The notes: generated by a model not told the origin, from the sequence alone. Positions 1-5,880 are shown, numbered from the stretch's first letter. The stretch is 5,880 nt of DNA from an uncultured Odoribacter sp. (GCA_934725835.1 CAKVCR010000189.1:1-5880), one strand, 5' to 3'. Translations and numbers: made by a program.

Positions 1-834
1 AGCCTGCTGATTCGGCACCAGCACCAGCTGCGACGCTCCGCTATTGACCTGTACACTGCCCTCCACCAGGGTTGCCTCGATTTTATTACCCTCAAGCGAT
101 TTGACATTAAATTCCGTTCCCAACACCCGTACATCGCCCCCTGTCGTGTGCATCACAAAGGGATGCTCCTTATCTTTAGCCACCTCTAAATACACCTCTC
201 CCCGCTCAAGGTACACTTCCCGCAAAGCCCCTGCAAAATTTACCGGGAATTTCAATTCTGTATCTTCATTCAGCCACACCGATGTCCCGTCGGCCAGCAC
301 AATCTGGAATTCACCCCCTTTGGGCACAACCACGGTGTGGTACTCTATCACCGGCTCTGCCTCCACCGATGGGCTGCTTTTTGCATATACCAGCTCGTTC
401 CCCCTGTTCACGGCATTCGGCACTGCCAACCCCTGTTTCTCTTTTCTGTCCAAATACACTTCCTCGCCGCTCGCCAATATCACCTTCGGCTCTTTGCGTT
501 CTACCGCCGGAAATTTCGTCTCCACCGGTATAGATTCTCCCATCTGCACGGCGGCATCATCATGCGGCGCCAACAACAGATAGGCGGCCACTGCCAACGG
601 CAGCAATAATACGGCAGCATAACGCCACATTCCAACCACCCGACTGCTCCTTTTACCCCTGCGAGCCCTCACTATCTCCTCATGCAATCCTCTGCTGACA
701 ATCTCCTCTTTCATTTTCTGATATGCCTCTGCCCCTATTCCACGCTCCCGGCACAACTCTTCCAATTGCTTTCTCTCTTCGTCAGACAAGCAATCGAAAA
801 TATCCTTGGCTATCAACTTATGCAATTTTCTCAT
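1..834 (-). CDS. FecR-family anti-sigma factor (C-terminus cut off by window edge)
   Basis: Single-pass inner-membrane anti-sigma factor of the FecR family, which in Bacteroides typically controls an ECF sigma factor that drives SusC/SusD-type outer-membrane transport genes. The frame is open for 278 codons to the left edge. An in-frame TAG two codons before the ATG at 834 fixes that ATG as the first available start. Residues 1-68 are charged and cytoplasmic (the expected sigma-binding part), residues 70-89 are one hydrophobic membrane segment beginning WRYAAVLLLPLAVAAY, and the rest is periplasmic. Residues about 167-265 are the FecR domain: VPKGGEFQIVLADGTSVWLN, then YLERGEVYLEVAKD, HPFVMHT, VRVLGTEFNVKS and ATLVEGSVQV. 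The usual C-terminal DUF4974-like part would lie off the window. Oddity: no sigma-factor gene lies directly upstream; the next gene on that side is ilvE. The partner and target are therefore unknown. Confidence 0.93.
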   Translation of the reverse strand, partial: MRKLHKLIAKDIFDCLSDEERKQLEELCRERGIGAEAYQKMKEEIVSRGLHEEIVRARRGKRSSRVVGMWRYAAVLLLPLAVAAYLLLAPHDDAAVQMGESIPVETKFPAVERKEPKVILASGEEVYLDRKEKQGLAVPNAVNRGNELVYAKSSPSVEAEPVIEYHTVVVPKGGEFQIVLADGTSVWLNEDTELKFPVNFAGALREVYLERGEVYLEVAKDKEHPFVMHTTGGDVRVLGTEFNVKSLEGNKIEATLVEGSVQVNSGASQLVLVPNQQA

Positions 835-945
835 GTTCTAATTCTCTTTTCTAAGCATATTACACATGAAAAAGAAAAACGGGTAAACGGCAATGTCTAT
901 TTTAACTTTGTTTAACGATTACACTCCTCCCACCTTACCCACAAC
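835..945 (-). promoter_or_regulatory. fecR leader and presumed promoter region, no clear consensus box
   Basis: This stretch precedes the fecR ATG and must contain its promoter if the gene is not read through from ilvE; a strong terminator at 1081-1118 argues against read-through. No good TAnnTTTG box is visible on the minus strand. The closest is TAGACATTG (reading down from about 901), which has one extra base. At 890-877 the minus strand reads CCGTTTACCCGTTT, a repeated CCGTTT/CCCGTTT that could be an alternative-sigma or operator element. The start codon is preceded by A-rich sequence without a Shine-Dalgarno motif, as is normal in Bacteroidota. Promoter position is uncertain. Confidence 0.3.
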
Positions 946-1076
946 CTGCTCCGTAGCTCGCCCGTTGCTCCACCCACCCCTTTCGGTTGAGCTTCGGATG
1001 AGCTTCGGGTCAGAAACGGATGAATGTAAAAGGGGAGTAAAACATCGGTGAGACATCGGCAAGAGATGTTTCGGAA
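946..1076. repeat. Degenerate tandem array with an 11-nt period
   Basis: About twelve consecutive 11-nt units can be lined up, and neighbouring units resemble each other more than distant ones. On the plus strand: 989 GAGCTTCGGAT and 1000 GAGCTTCGGGT (10 of 11 identical), preceded at 978 by CCCTTTCGGTT and followed at 1011 by CAGAAACGGAT; 1022 GAATGTAAAAG and 1033 GGGAGTAAAAC share GTAAAA; 1044 ATCGGTGAGAC and 1055 ATCGGCAAGAG share ATCGG-AGA; 946 CTGCTCCGTAG and 957 CTCGCCCGTTG share the CCGT-G pattern. An 11-nt unit cannot keep a reading frame, so this is not a protein repeat. It lies between the ilvE terminator and the fecR leader. Function is unknown. Confidence 0.6.
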
Positions 1077-1080
1077 ACAC

Positions 1081-1118
1081 AAAAAAAGCCGACCGGCTCC
1101 CAAAGGACCGATCGGCTT
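1081..1118 (-). terminator. Intrinsic terminator of the peptidase-ilvE operon
   Basis: On the minus strand AAGCCGATCGGT (1118-1107) pairs with GCCGGTCGGCTT (1097-1086) over about 12 bp, with two G-U pairs, around a short loop. The stem runs directly into a seven-T tract (1087-1081). It lies about 64 nt past the ilvE stop codon. The plus strand lacks a T tract after the same hairpin, so termination appears directed at the minus-strand transcript only. It separates ilvE transcription from fecR, which is also on the minus strand. Confidence 0.92.
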
Positions 1119-1181
1119 GCAATTTGCTATCCGTACGCACAAAATCTCAAACGACAGCTTTTGTGCTTCGAAATCTATTCA

Positions 1182-2204
1182 TTAAAACTCCAGCACTTTA
1201 ACCCAACCGAATTTATCCGGCTCGTCACCATACTGAATTGAACGTAAACGGTTGTACAATTTAGTACACCATTCTCCCGGAACTTCCGGATTACCGAAAA
1301 CAATGCTCTTGTTGTTTTCCAAATCATCAATCTGTCCGATAGGACTGATTACAGCAGCAGTACCGCAAGCTCCGGCTTCTGTGAATGTTTCCAACTCTTC
1401 AACCGGGATAAGACGACGCTCTACCTTCAATCCCATGTCTTCGGCCAACACCATCAAGCTCTTGTTGGTGATAGAGGGCAGGATAGTGTGAGAATACGGA
1501 GTGATGTAGGTATTGTCCTTAATTCCGAAGAAGTTAGCCGGACCGCACTCGTCAATATATTTCTTCTCTTTAGAATCCAAGAAGATAGCAGTAGAGTAGC
1601 CTTTTTGGTGAGCAACTTCGCCAGAACGCATACCTGCAGCATAGTTACCACCCACTTTGATGTGACCTGTTCCGTTTGGAGCAGCACGGTCATAATGACG
1701 TTCCAACATTACTTTGGTCGGTTTGAAACCTGCCTTGAAGTACGGTCCTACCGGTGCAACAAATACAACGAACAAATATTCTTTTGCAGGAGCCACACCC
1801 ATCTGAGGTCCTACACCAATCAACAACGGACGAATATACAAGCTGGCGCCTGATTCATAAGGCGGCACATATTCTTTGTTCATTTCGATTGCTTTGACAA
1901 CTGCCTCAGTAAACAATTCTACAGAAGGAGCCTGCATCATAACATACTCTGCAGAGCTAAGCATACGTTTTGCGTTCTCTTCGCAACGGAACAAACGGAT
2001 TTTACCATCTTTACCACGGAAAGCCTTCATTCCTTCGAATGCCTCCTGACCATAGTGAAGACAGGTAGAAGCCATGTGGATGTTCAACATTTCAGAATCG
2101 GTAACTTCCAATTCTCCCCATTTACCATCTTTGTAGTAACAACGAACGTTGTAATCAGCTTTTGAATAACCAAAAGACAATTTACTCCAATCTAAATTTT
2201 TCAT
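1182..2204 (-). CDS. ilvE: Branched-chain amino acid aminotransferase IlvE
   Basis: PLP-dependent fold-type IV (class IV) aminotransferase that interconverts leucine, isoleucine and valine with their 2-oxo acids, using 2-oxoglutarate/glutamate; cytoplasmic. At 340 residues it has the usual size of the longer bacterial/eukaryote-like BCAT group. Visible family motifs are LHYGQEAFEGMKAF (about 49-62), YIRPLLIGVG (123-132), GTGHIKVGGNYAAG (178-191) with the PLP Schiff-base lysine at K183, YIDECGPANFFG (216-227) with E219 in the position that contacts the PLP pyridine nitrogen, and ACGTAAVISP (279-288), the phosphate/substrate loop. It begins 14 nt after the peptidase stop codon, with no promoter or terminator between, so it is the second gene of that operon and ends at the 1081-1118 terminator. 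A D-amino acid aminotransferase or aminodeoxychorismate lyase is less likely given length and motifs. Direction in vivo (synthesis or catabolism) cannot be read from sequence. Confidence 0.97.
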   Translation of the reverse strand: MKNLDWSKLSFGYSKADYNVRCYYKDGKWGELEVTDSEMLNIHMASTCLHYGQEAFEGMKAFRGKDGKIRLFRCEENAKRMLSSAEYVMMQAPSVELFTEAVVKAIEMNKEYVPPYESGASLYIRPLLIGVGPQMGVAPAKEYLFVVFVAPVGPYFKAGFKPTKVMLERHYDRAAPNGTGHIKVGGNYAAGMRSGEVAHQKGYSTAIFLDSKEKKYIDECGPANFFGIKDNTYITPYSHTILPSITNKSLMVLAEDMGLKVERRLIPVEELETFTEAGACGTAAVISPIGQIDDLENNKSIVFGNPEVPGEWCTKLYNRLRSIQYGDEPDKFGWVKVLEF

Positions 2205-2218
2205 AATCGCCAGTACTT

Positions 2219-4381
2219 TTATTTAATAATAGTCATTTCATTAACCAGATTCTTTGCTCCTGCAAATACATCAACAATCCACAACATATAACGGGTGTCG
2301 AGGTTGATGCAACGCTGCAGATTTTCCTCAAAGTCGATGTCTCCGGACATAGCTTCCGAGTTGCCGTCAAAAGCTGTACCAATCAGATGACCTTCGGCAT
2401 TGATTACTCCGGAACCACTGTTTCCGCCGGTGATATCATTGTCTGTGATGAAGTTTACATGCAGGACATCACTGCCATAAGGACCGAATTCTTTCTTGGC
2501 ATACAGTTCTTTCAAGCGAGCCGGCACTTCGAATTCGCCACCTGCAGGACCTTCCTTCTCCAATACTCCTGCCAAGGTCGTATAGTAGTCATAGAAGACA
2601 GCATCACGAGGTTTGTAGCTTCCTACTTTTCCATAAGTCAAACGAATCGTAGAGTTTGCATTGGGAGCCCACGCTTTGTCAGGATTCATAGCCATCAATC
2701 CGCGTACGAAGAGACGGTTGCCGCATTTAATCTGCTCACGAATGGACTTCGTCATTTTTGACAATCTCAAGTAAGCTGAGTAGAAAGATTTTCCAGCCTG
2801 GTAAACCGGGTCTTTCGCCAACTTTTTCATATCAGGTTTCGCCAAGAATGCAGCAAATGCCTCTTCGCTCATAAACATTGACTTAGCTTTCAAATCAGCA
2901 GCATACTTATTGAAATTGCCTTTGTATTTTTTGTTGATCATTGTAATCACGTCCGGGTGCAGCTCCTTGCTTACATTGTCGCTGTATACCTTGAACAGCA
3001 CTGCAAACAATTTGGCATCGACATCAGCGTTGAAGTCCTTGTAGAATGCCTTTGCCATTTCGCCAAGCTGAGCCTTGACAGCCTCTTTCTCCTTTGCAGG
3101 AGTTTCCGCATTGCAAAGCATCTCGATAGCACGTCCTGCCTGATATGCGAACAGGTGTGCTTCCGGTCCTGCCAATGCCTCCTGGGCATATATTTCTGCT
3201 ACAGAAAATTCTTTCCGTGCTTTGTAAGCCTGTTCAATATCGGACAATACATTTCCGTACATAGCCTTGCGGGCAGGGTCGGCATTTACCCATGCAGTAA
3301 ATTCGCGCTCGATTGCCTGTTTGTTACCCATTGTATTCAAATTCCGCAGAGCTTTATTCTGTTCGTTTGAATATTTCCAGTAATTGGCGCAACTTGCATA
3401 TTTTGAAGCATACTGGATACGTGTTTTCTGGTCTTTCTCCATACCTTCGCGCATCACAGCCAATTTATCGGTGCGCACTTTGTGACGGATGGTATTGGTA
3501 ACCTCCATGGTATTTTCCAAACCGAAGCTTGTGCAATAGCGGTCGGTGGTTCCGGGGAATCCCATAATCATGGCAAAATCGCCGTCTTTCACTCCTTTGA
3601 TGGATACCGGCAAGAAGTGTTTCGGTTTCAAAGGCACGTTGTCTTTTGAATATTCAGCAGGGCTTCCGTCAGGAGCAGTGTAGATACGGAACATTGAGAA
3701 GTCCGCAGTGTGACGCGGCCACATCCAGTTGTCAGTGTCGCCACCGAATTTACCCATGCTCTGGGGAGGAGCTCCTACCAAACGAACATCCTTGTAGATG
3801 GTGTACAGGAACAAGAAGAACTGATTGCCTTCGAACATAGCCTGTACCTGTCCGCTCAATTGTGTACCGTTGACAGCTTCTTTTATGATTTCTGACGCAA
3901 CCTGAGCGATGGCAGCTTCACGTTCTGCCTCGTTCATCTTATCGTTCAAAACGGCATTCACACGGTCGGTCACATCCTCCATACGCTCCAGAATAGAAGC
4001 AGTAGTTCCCGGATTAGTCAACTCGTCCTCCATTTTGTAAGCCCAGAAACCGTCGCGCAAATAGTCGTGTTCTACTGAAGAATGGGTCTGGATAGCATCG
4101 AAACCGCAATGGTGGTTGGTCAACAGCAAACCGTTCGGTGAGATGATTTCACCGGAGCAGAAGTGACTGAACGGACGTCCTTCATTTCCCAAGCCAACGA
4201 TAGCATCCTTGATTCCCGGTTTGTTAATGTCATAAATATCCTCAGCAGTAAGCTTGAAGCCCATTTGCTGCATTTTTTCGATGTTCTGCTGCTTCAAACG
4301 AGAAAGCAACCACATACCTTCGTCTGCTTTTGCCACAAATACGGCAAGCAGAGCAGCCGCAATAATGATAATCCTCTTCAT
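2219..4381 (-). CDS. S46-family dipeptidyl-peptidase, DPP7 type, exported
   Basis: Periplasmic serine exopeptidase of MEROPS family S46, which removes dipeptides from the N-terminus of peptides. The ATG at 4381 gives 720 residues, the size of Porphyromonas DPP7/DPP11. Residues 1-19 form a signal peptide (MKRIIIIAAALLAVFVAKA, cleavage before DEGMW). The chymotrypsin-like triad is visible: H91 in LLTNHHCGF, D227 in RHTADFSMFRIY, S655 in ITGGNSGSGV. N218/W219 in GGDTDNWMW and D672 fit the site that holds the free N-terminus. Position 673 is Gly (FDGN); in published comparisons Gly673 marks DPP7 (bulky hydrophobic P1), whereas Arg or Ser marks the Asp/Glu-specific DPP11. Oddities: Gly follows GNSGS where Pro is usual, and Ser follows FDGN where I expect an aromatic residue. 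A longer frame from a TTG at 4423 is rejected because that codon is inside the promoter -7 box. First gene of the operon with ilvE. Family sure; DPP7 specificity inferred. Confidence 0.95.
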   Translation of the reverse strand: MKRIIIIAAALLAVFVAKADEGMWLLSRLKQQNIEKMQQMGFKLTAEDIYDINKPGIKDAIVGLGNEGRPFSHFCSGEIISPNGLLLTNHHCGFDAIQTHSSVEHDYLRDGFWAYKMEDELTNPGTTASILERMEDVTDRVNAVLNDKMNEAEREAAIAQVASEIIKEAVNGTQLSGQVQAMFEGNQFFLFLYTIYKDVRLVGAPPQSMGKFGGDTDNWMWPRHTADFSMFRIYTAPDGSPAEYSKDNVPLKPKHFLPVSIKGVKDGDFAMIMGFPGTTDRYCTSFGLENTMEVTNTIRHKVRTDKLAVMREGMEKDQKTRIQYASKYASCANYWKYSNEQNKALRNLNTMGNKQAIEREFTAWVNADPARKAMYGNVLSDIEQAYKARKEFSVAEIYAQEALAGPEAHLFAYQAGRAIEMLCNAETPAKEKEAVKAQLGEMAKAFYKDFNADVDAKLFAVLFKVYSDNVSKELHPDVITMINKKYKGNFNKYAADLKAKSMFMSEEAFAAFLAKPDMKKLAKDPVYQAGKSFYSAYLRLSKMTKSIREQIKCGNRLFVRGLMAMNPDKAWAPNANSTIRLTYGKVGSYKPRDAVFYDYYTTLAGVLEKEGPAGGEFEVPARLKELYAKKEFGPYGSDVLHVNFITDNDITGGNSGSGVINAEGHLIGTAFDGNSEAMSGDIDFEENLQRCINLDTRYMLWIVDVFAGAKNLVNEMTIIK

Positions 4382-4420
4382 GTAAATTATAGTGTTATTA
4401 AATTCTATTTTTTCGCACCC

Positions 4421-4448
4421 CAAAGTTATACATTTTAATTAAAAACAA
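4421..4448 (-). promoter_or_regulatory. Promoter of the peptidase-ilvE operon
   Basis: On the minus strand, TAACTTTG (4428-4421) matches the Bacteroidota -7 consensus TAnnTTTG exactly, and a TTG (4448-4446) sits 17 nt upstream of it, in the range of the -33 element. Transcription would begin a few bases past the box, leaving roughly 30-35 nt of A/T-rich leader before the ATG at 4381. This placement supports the 720-residue start. Confidence 0.72.
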
Positions 4449-4530
4449 TCGTTTTCGTGAAAAATTATAACCATTCCTTCTACCGGAGGACAAAAATATA
4501 ATTAAATCTGCATGTAAACGGGATTTCTTT

Positions 4531-4559
4531 TTATTTTAACAAAGAGTTGATTATCTTTG
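4531..4559 (+). promoter_or_regulatory. Promoter of rlmN with an overlapping inverted repeat
   Basis: TATCTTTG at 4552-4559 matches TAnnTTTG exactly and lies 31 nt before the rlmN ATG, giving a short leader of about 25 nt. No convincing -33 TTTG is visible; the area about 20 nt upstream is a T-rich run. CAAAGA (4540-4545) and TCTTTG (4554-4559) form a perfect 6-bp inverted repeat whose right arm is the end of the -7 box, a layout repeated in front of the gene at 5794. Confidence 0.65.
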
Positions 4560-4590
4560 CAAACGCATTCAAATTCATCTCGATAGTTTT

Positions 4591-5631
4591 ATGGACAATT
4601 CAGCTCGCAATATCAGACAAGCGTCGTTACAGGACATTACCGATTTTCTCACTTCCAATGGCGAAAAGGCTTTCCGGGCCAAGCAAATATGGCAATGGAT
4701 CTGGCAACGGGGCGTCACCGATTTTGAAGAGATGAGCAATCTGTCACGCCCGACCCGCGAACTGCTGGCACAGAGCTGGTATTTTGACAGTCTGGAAGCG
4801 ATTCATATACAGACAGCGACGGACGGCACGACCAAAACAGCCTGGAAATTATACGACGGCGAAATCATCGAGAGCGTACTGATTCCCGGCAACCAAAAAT
4901 TTACGGTGTGCGTGTCTTCGCAGGTAGGATGTAAATTAGGATGTAAATTTTGTGCTACCGGCACTCTCGGTTTCAAGCGGAATCTTACATACGGCGAGAT
5001 TTTCAATCAGGTGACTGCCGCCAAGGCAGCAGCAGAGGCACAAGGATTTCCGCTTTCGAACATAGTATTCATGGGCATGGGCGAACCGATGCTGAACTAC
5101 GAGAATGTTTTGGCAGCCATTGAACGCATCACGGCAGAAGACGGGCTTGCCATGTCTCCTTACCGCATCACGGTATCCACCGCCGGCATTCCGGATAAAA
5201 TCCGCCAACTGGCTGATGACGGCGTACGTTTCAACCTTGCCGTCTCTCTGCATGCCGCCAAAGAGGGCGTCCGTTCCTCGCTGATGCCGATAAACAAGGC
5301 ATACCCCCTAAAGGAGGTGGCTGAAAGTCTGAAATATTTTGTGGGGAAGACCGGCACACGCCCTACTTTTGAATATCTGCTACTGAAAGACATCAACGAC
5401 AGTCTGGAGGATGCCAAGGCTCTGGCCTTATATTGCCGGCAGTTCCCCATTAAAATCAACCTCATCGAATACAACAACGTCGAAGGCTCGGGGTTTCAGC
5501 ATAGCCCGGACAAAAGGCGCGACGAATTCGTGAAATATCTCGAGAATTGCAATATGGTGGTCAACATACGCCGCAGCAAAGGGAAAGATATTGATGCTGC
5601 CTGCGGACAACTTGCCGCCCGGGAGGTATAA
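4591..5631 (+). CDS. rlmN: Dual-specificity RNA methyltransferase RlmN (23S rRNA m2A2503 / tRNA m2A37)
   Basis: Radical-SAM methyltransferase that methylates C2 of A2503 in 23S rRNA and of A37 in some tRNAs, tuning ribosome function and fidelity; cytoplasmic. At 346 residues it is somewhat shorter than the E. coli enzyme but complete. An N-terminal RNA-binding part (about 1-95, with AFRAKQIWQWIW) precedes the radical-SAM core. The [4Fe-4S] motif is CKLGCKFC with C114, C118 and C121, followed by GMGEPMLNY (162-170), the SAM-binding GEP region, and ITVSTAGI (193-200). The catalytic cysteines are present: C107 in VCVSSQVGC (E. coli C118 equivalent) and C338 in DIDAACGQLA (the methyl-carrying C355 equivalent). 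The DIDAACGQL ending and context favour housekeeping RlmN over the resistance paralogue Cfr. The coding sequence ends in tandem stops TAA TAG. It is divergent from the peptidase operon, with about 209 nt between start codons. Confidence 0.97.
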   Translation: MDNSARNIRQASLQDITDFLTSNGEKAFRAKQIWQWIWQRGVTDFEEMSNLSRPTRELLAQSWYFDSLEAIHIQTATDGTTKTAWKLYDGEIIESVLIPGNQKFTVCVSSQVGCKLGCKFCATGTLGFKRNLTYGEIFNQVTAAKAAAEAQGFPLSNIVFMGMGEPMLNYENVLAAIERITAEDGLAMSPYRITVSTAGIPDKIRQLADDGVRFNLAVSLHAAKEGVRSSLMPINKAYPLKEVAESLKYFVGKTGTRPTFEYLLLKDINDSLEDAKALALYCRQFPIKINLIEYNNVEGSGFQHSPDKRRDEFVKYLENCNMVVNIRRSKGKDIDAACGQLAAREV

Positions 5632-5682
5632 TAGGCTACACAACAATTTAGCATTAAAAAATTCGGGTTCTGCAATTATTTT

Positions 5683-5703
5683 ACAAAGTTTTATTATCTT
5701 TGT
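5683..5703 (+). promoter_or_regulatory. Promoter for the right-edge gene, with an overlapping inverted repeat
   Basis: TATCTTTG at 5695-5702 matches TAnnTTTG exactly. ACAAAG (5683-5688) and CTTTGT (5698-5703) form a perfect 6-bp inverted repeat around it, much as at the rlmN promoter. Start of transcription would fall near 5709, leaving about 85 nt of leader before the ATG at 5794, longer than the other leaders here. I see no clear intrinsic terminator between rlmN and this promoter, so some read-through from rlmN is possible. Confidence 0.6.
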
Positions 5704-5793
5704 GAACAGAACAAAGCTTAAATTTGTGTGGCATGGAGATGTCATGTCCCATCAAGAAGCTTATCAGTAAAAAAACATAGAATCAAAGAAATA

Positions 5794-5880
5794 ATGCAAA
5801 CCGAAAACAAACATACCCTTCCGGGGCTGAAAGAAAAACGTTACCATCAGAAAAAGAGCATCATACGCGACCTTTATCGC
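5794..5880 (+). CDS. N-terminus of a probable ROK-family transcriptional regulator (cut off by window edge)
   Basis: Only 29 codons are visible, beginning MQTENKHTLPGLKEKRYHQK and continuing with KSIIRDLYR. The frame is open to the window end. The pattern of a short polar lead followed by a basic KK-x-IIRDLY helix is typical of the first helix of the winged helix-turn-helix domain in Bacteroides ROK (NagC/Mlc-type) regulators, which repress or activate sugar-use genes. The identification rests on this short match only; the sugar-kinase-like domain would lie off the window. The start is chosen because the frame is preceded by an A-rich leader (AAAGAAATAATG) and the other upstream ATGs reach stops. 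It has its own promoter at 5695-5702. Another helix-turn-helix protein is possible. Confidence 0.5.
   Translation, partial: MQTENKHTLPGLKEKRYHQKKSIIRDLYR

Noticed and set aside
44..583. Plus-strand frame of 179 codons
   Set aside because: It is antisense to the well-supported FecR coding region and its Ser/Thr/Pro-rich translation resembles no protein family; it is a shadow of the codon usage of fecR.
903..910. TAACTTTG on the plus strand as a promoter
   Set aside because: It matches the -7 consensus but has no -33 TTG at the right distance, and no plus-strand gene follows it.
912..1142. Two overlapping minus-strand frames of 73-76 codons between ilvE and fecR
   Set aside because: They run through the ilvE terminator hairpin and the 11-nt array, show no domain, signal peptide or family resemblance, and have no promoter of their own.
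4382..4423. Fourteen-codon N-terminal extension of the S46 peptidase from a TTG at 4423
   Set aside because: The TTG lies inside the -7 box TAACTTTG, upstream of any likely transcript start, and the extension would bury a clean signal peptide that begins at the ATG at 4381.
4591..5631. Cfr-type antibiotic resistance methyltransferase
   Set aside because: The N-terminal layout and the DIDAACGQLA ending match housekeeping RlmN, the gene is in chromosomal housekeeping context, and no mobile-element sequence is nearby.
4936..5745. Minus-strand frames of about 105 codons opposite rlmN and past its end
   Set aside because: The overlapped plus-strand frame encodes a complete RlmN with all catalytic residues; the antisense frames have no recognisable domain.

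Overview
The window looks like chromosomal DNA of a Bacteroides-type organism (Bacteroidota). The evidence is a FecR anti-sigma factor of the Bacteroides type, a periplasmic S46 dipeptidyl-peptidase, start codons preceded by A/T-rich leaders instead of Shine-Dalgarno sequences, and three promoters with the Bacteroidota -7 box TAnnTTTG.

Layout from left to right. Positions 1-834 (minus strand) hold the first 278 codons of a FecR-family anti-sigma factor whose C-terminus lies beyond the left edge. Positions 835-1181 contain no credible gene. They hold the fecR leader, a degenerate tandem array with an 11-nt period (about 946-1076), and a strong intrinsic terminator (1081-1118, minus strand). 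Next comes a two-gene minus-strand operon, read from right to left: an S46 dipeptidyl-peptidase of the DPP7 type (2219-4381), then after 14 nt ilvE, a branched-chain amino acid aminotransferase (1182-2204). It starts at a promoter at 4421-4448 and ends at the 1081-1118 terminator. On the plus strand, rlmN (4591-5631) is transcribed divergently from its own promoter. After a 162-nt gap with another promoter, the first 29 codons of a further plus-strand gene (5794 onward) run off the right edge. Its N-terminus resembles that of ROK-family regulators.

The peptidase and IlvE make a plausible unit. The exported peptidase would release dipeptides from peptides in the periplasm, and the cytoplasmic aminotransferase interconverts leucine, isoleucine and valine with their 2-oxo acids. 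That metabolic link is an inference from gene order and the shared transcript. RlmN (rRNA/tRNA methylation), FecR (envelope signalling) and the right-edge regulator look like independent units.

I did not find a clearly new multi-gene system. The most unusual item is the 11-nt-period array between fecR and ilvE. Secondary items are a FecR gene without an adjacent sigma-factor gene upstream, active-site substitutions in the peptidase, and a shared inverted-repeat promoter layout in front of rlmN and the right-edge gene.
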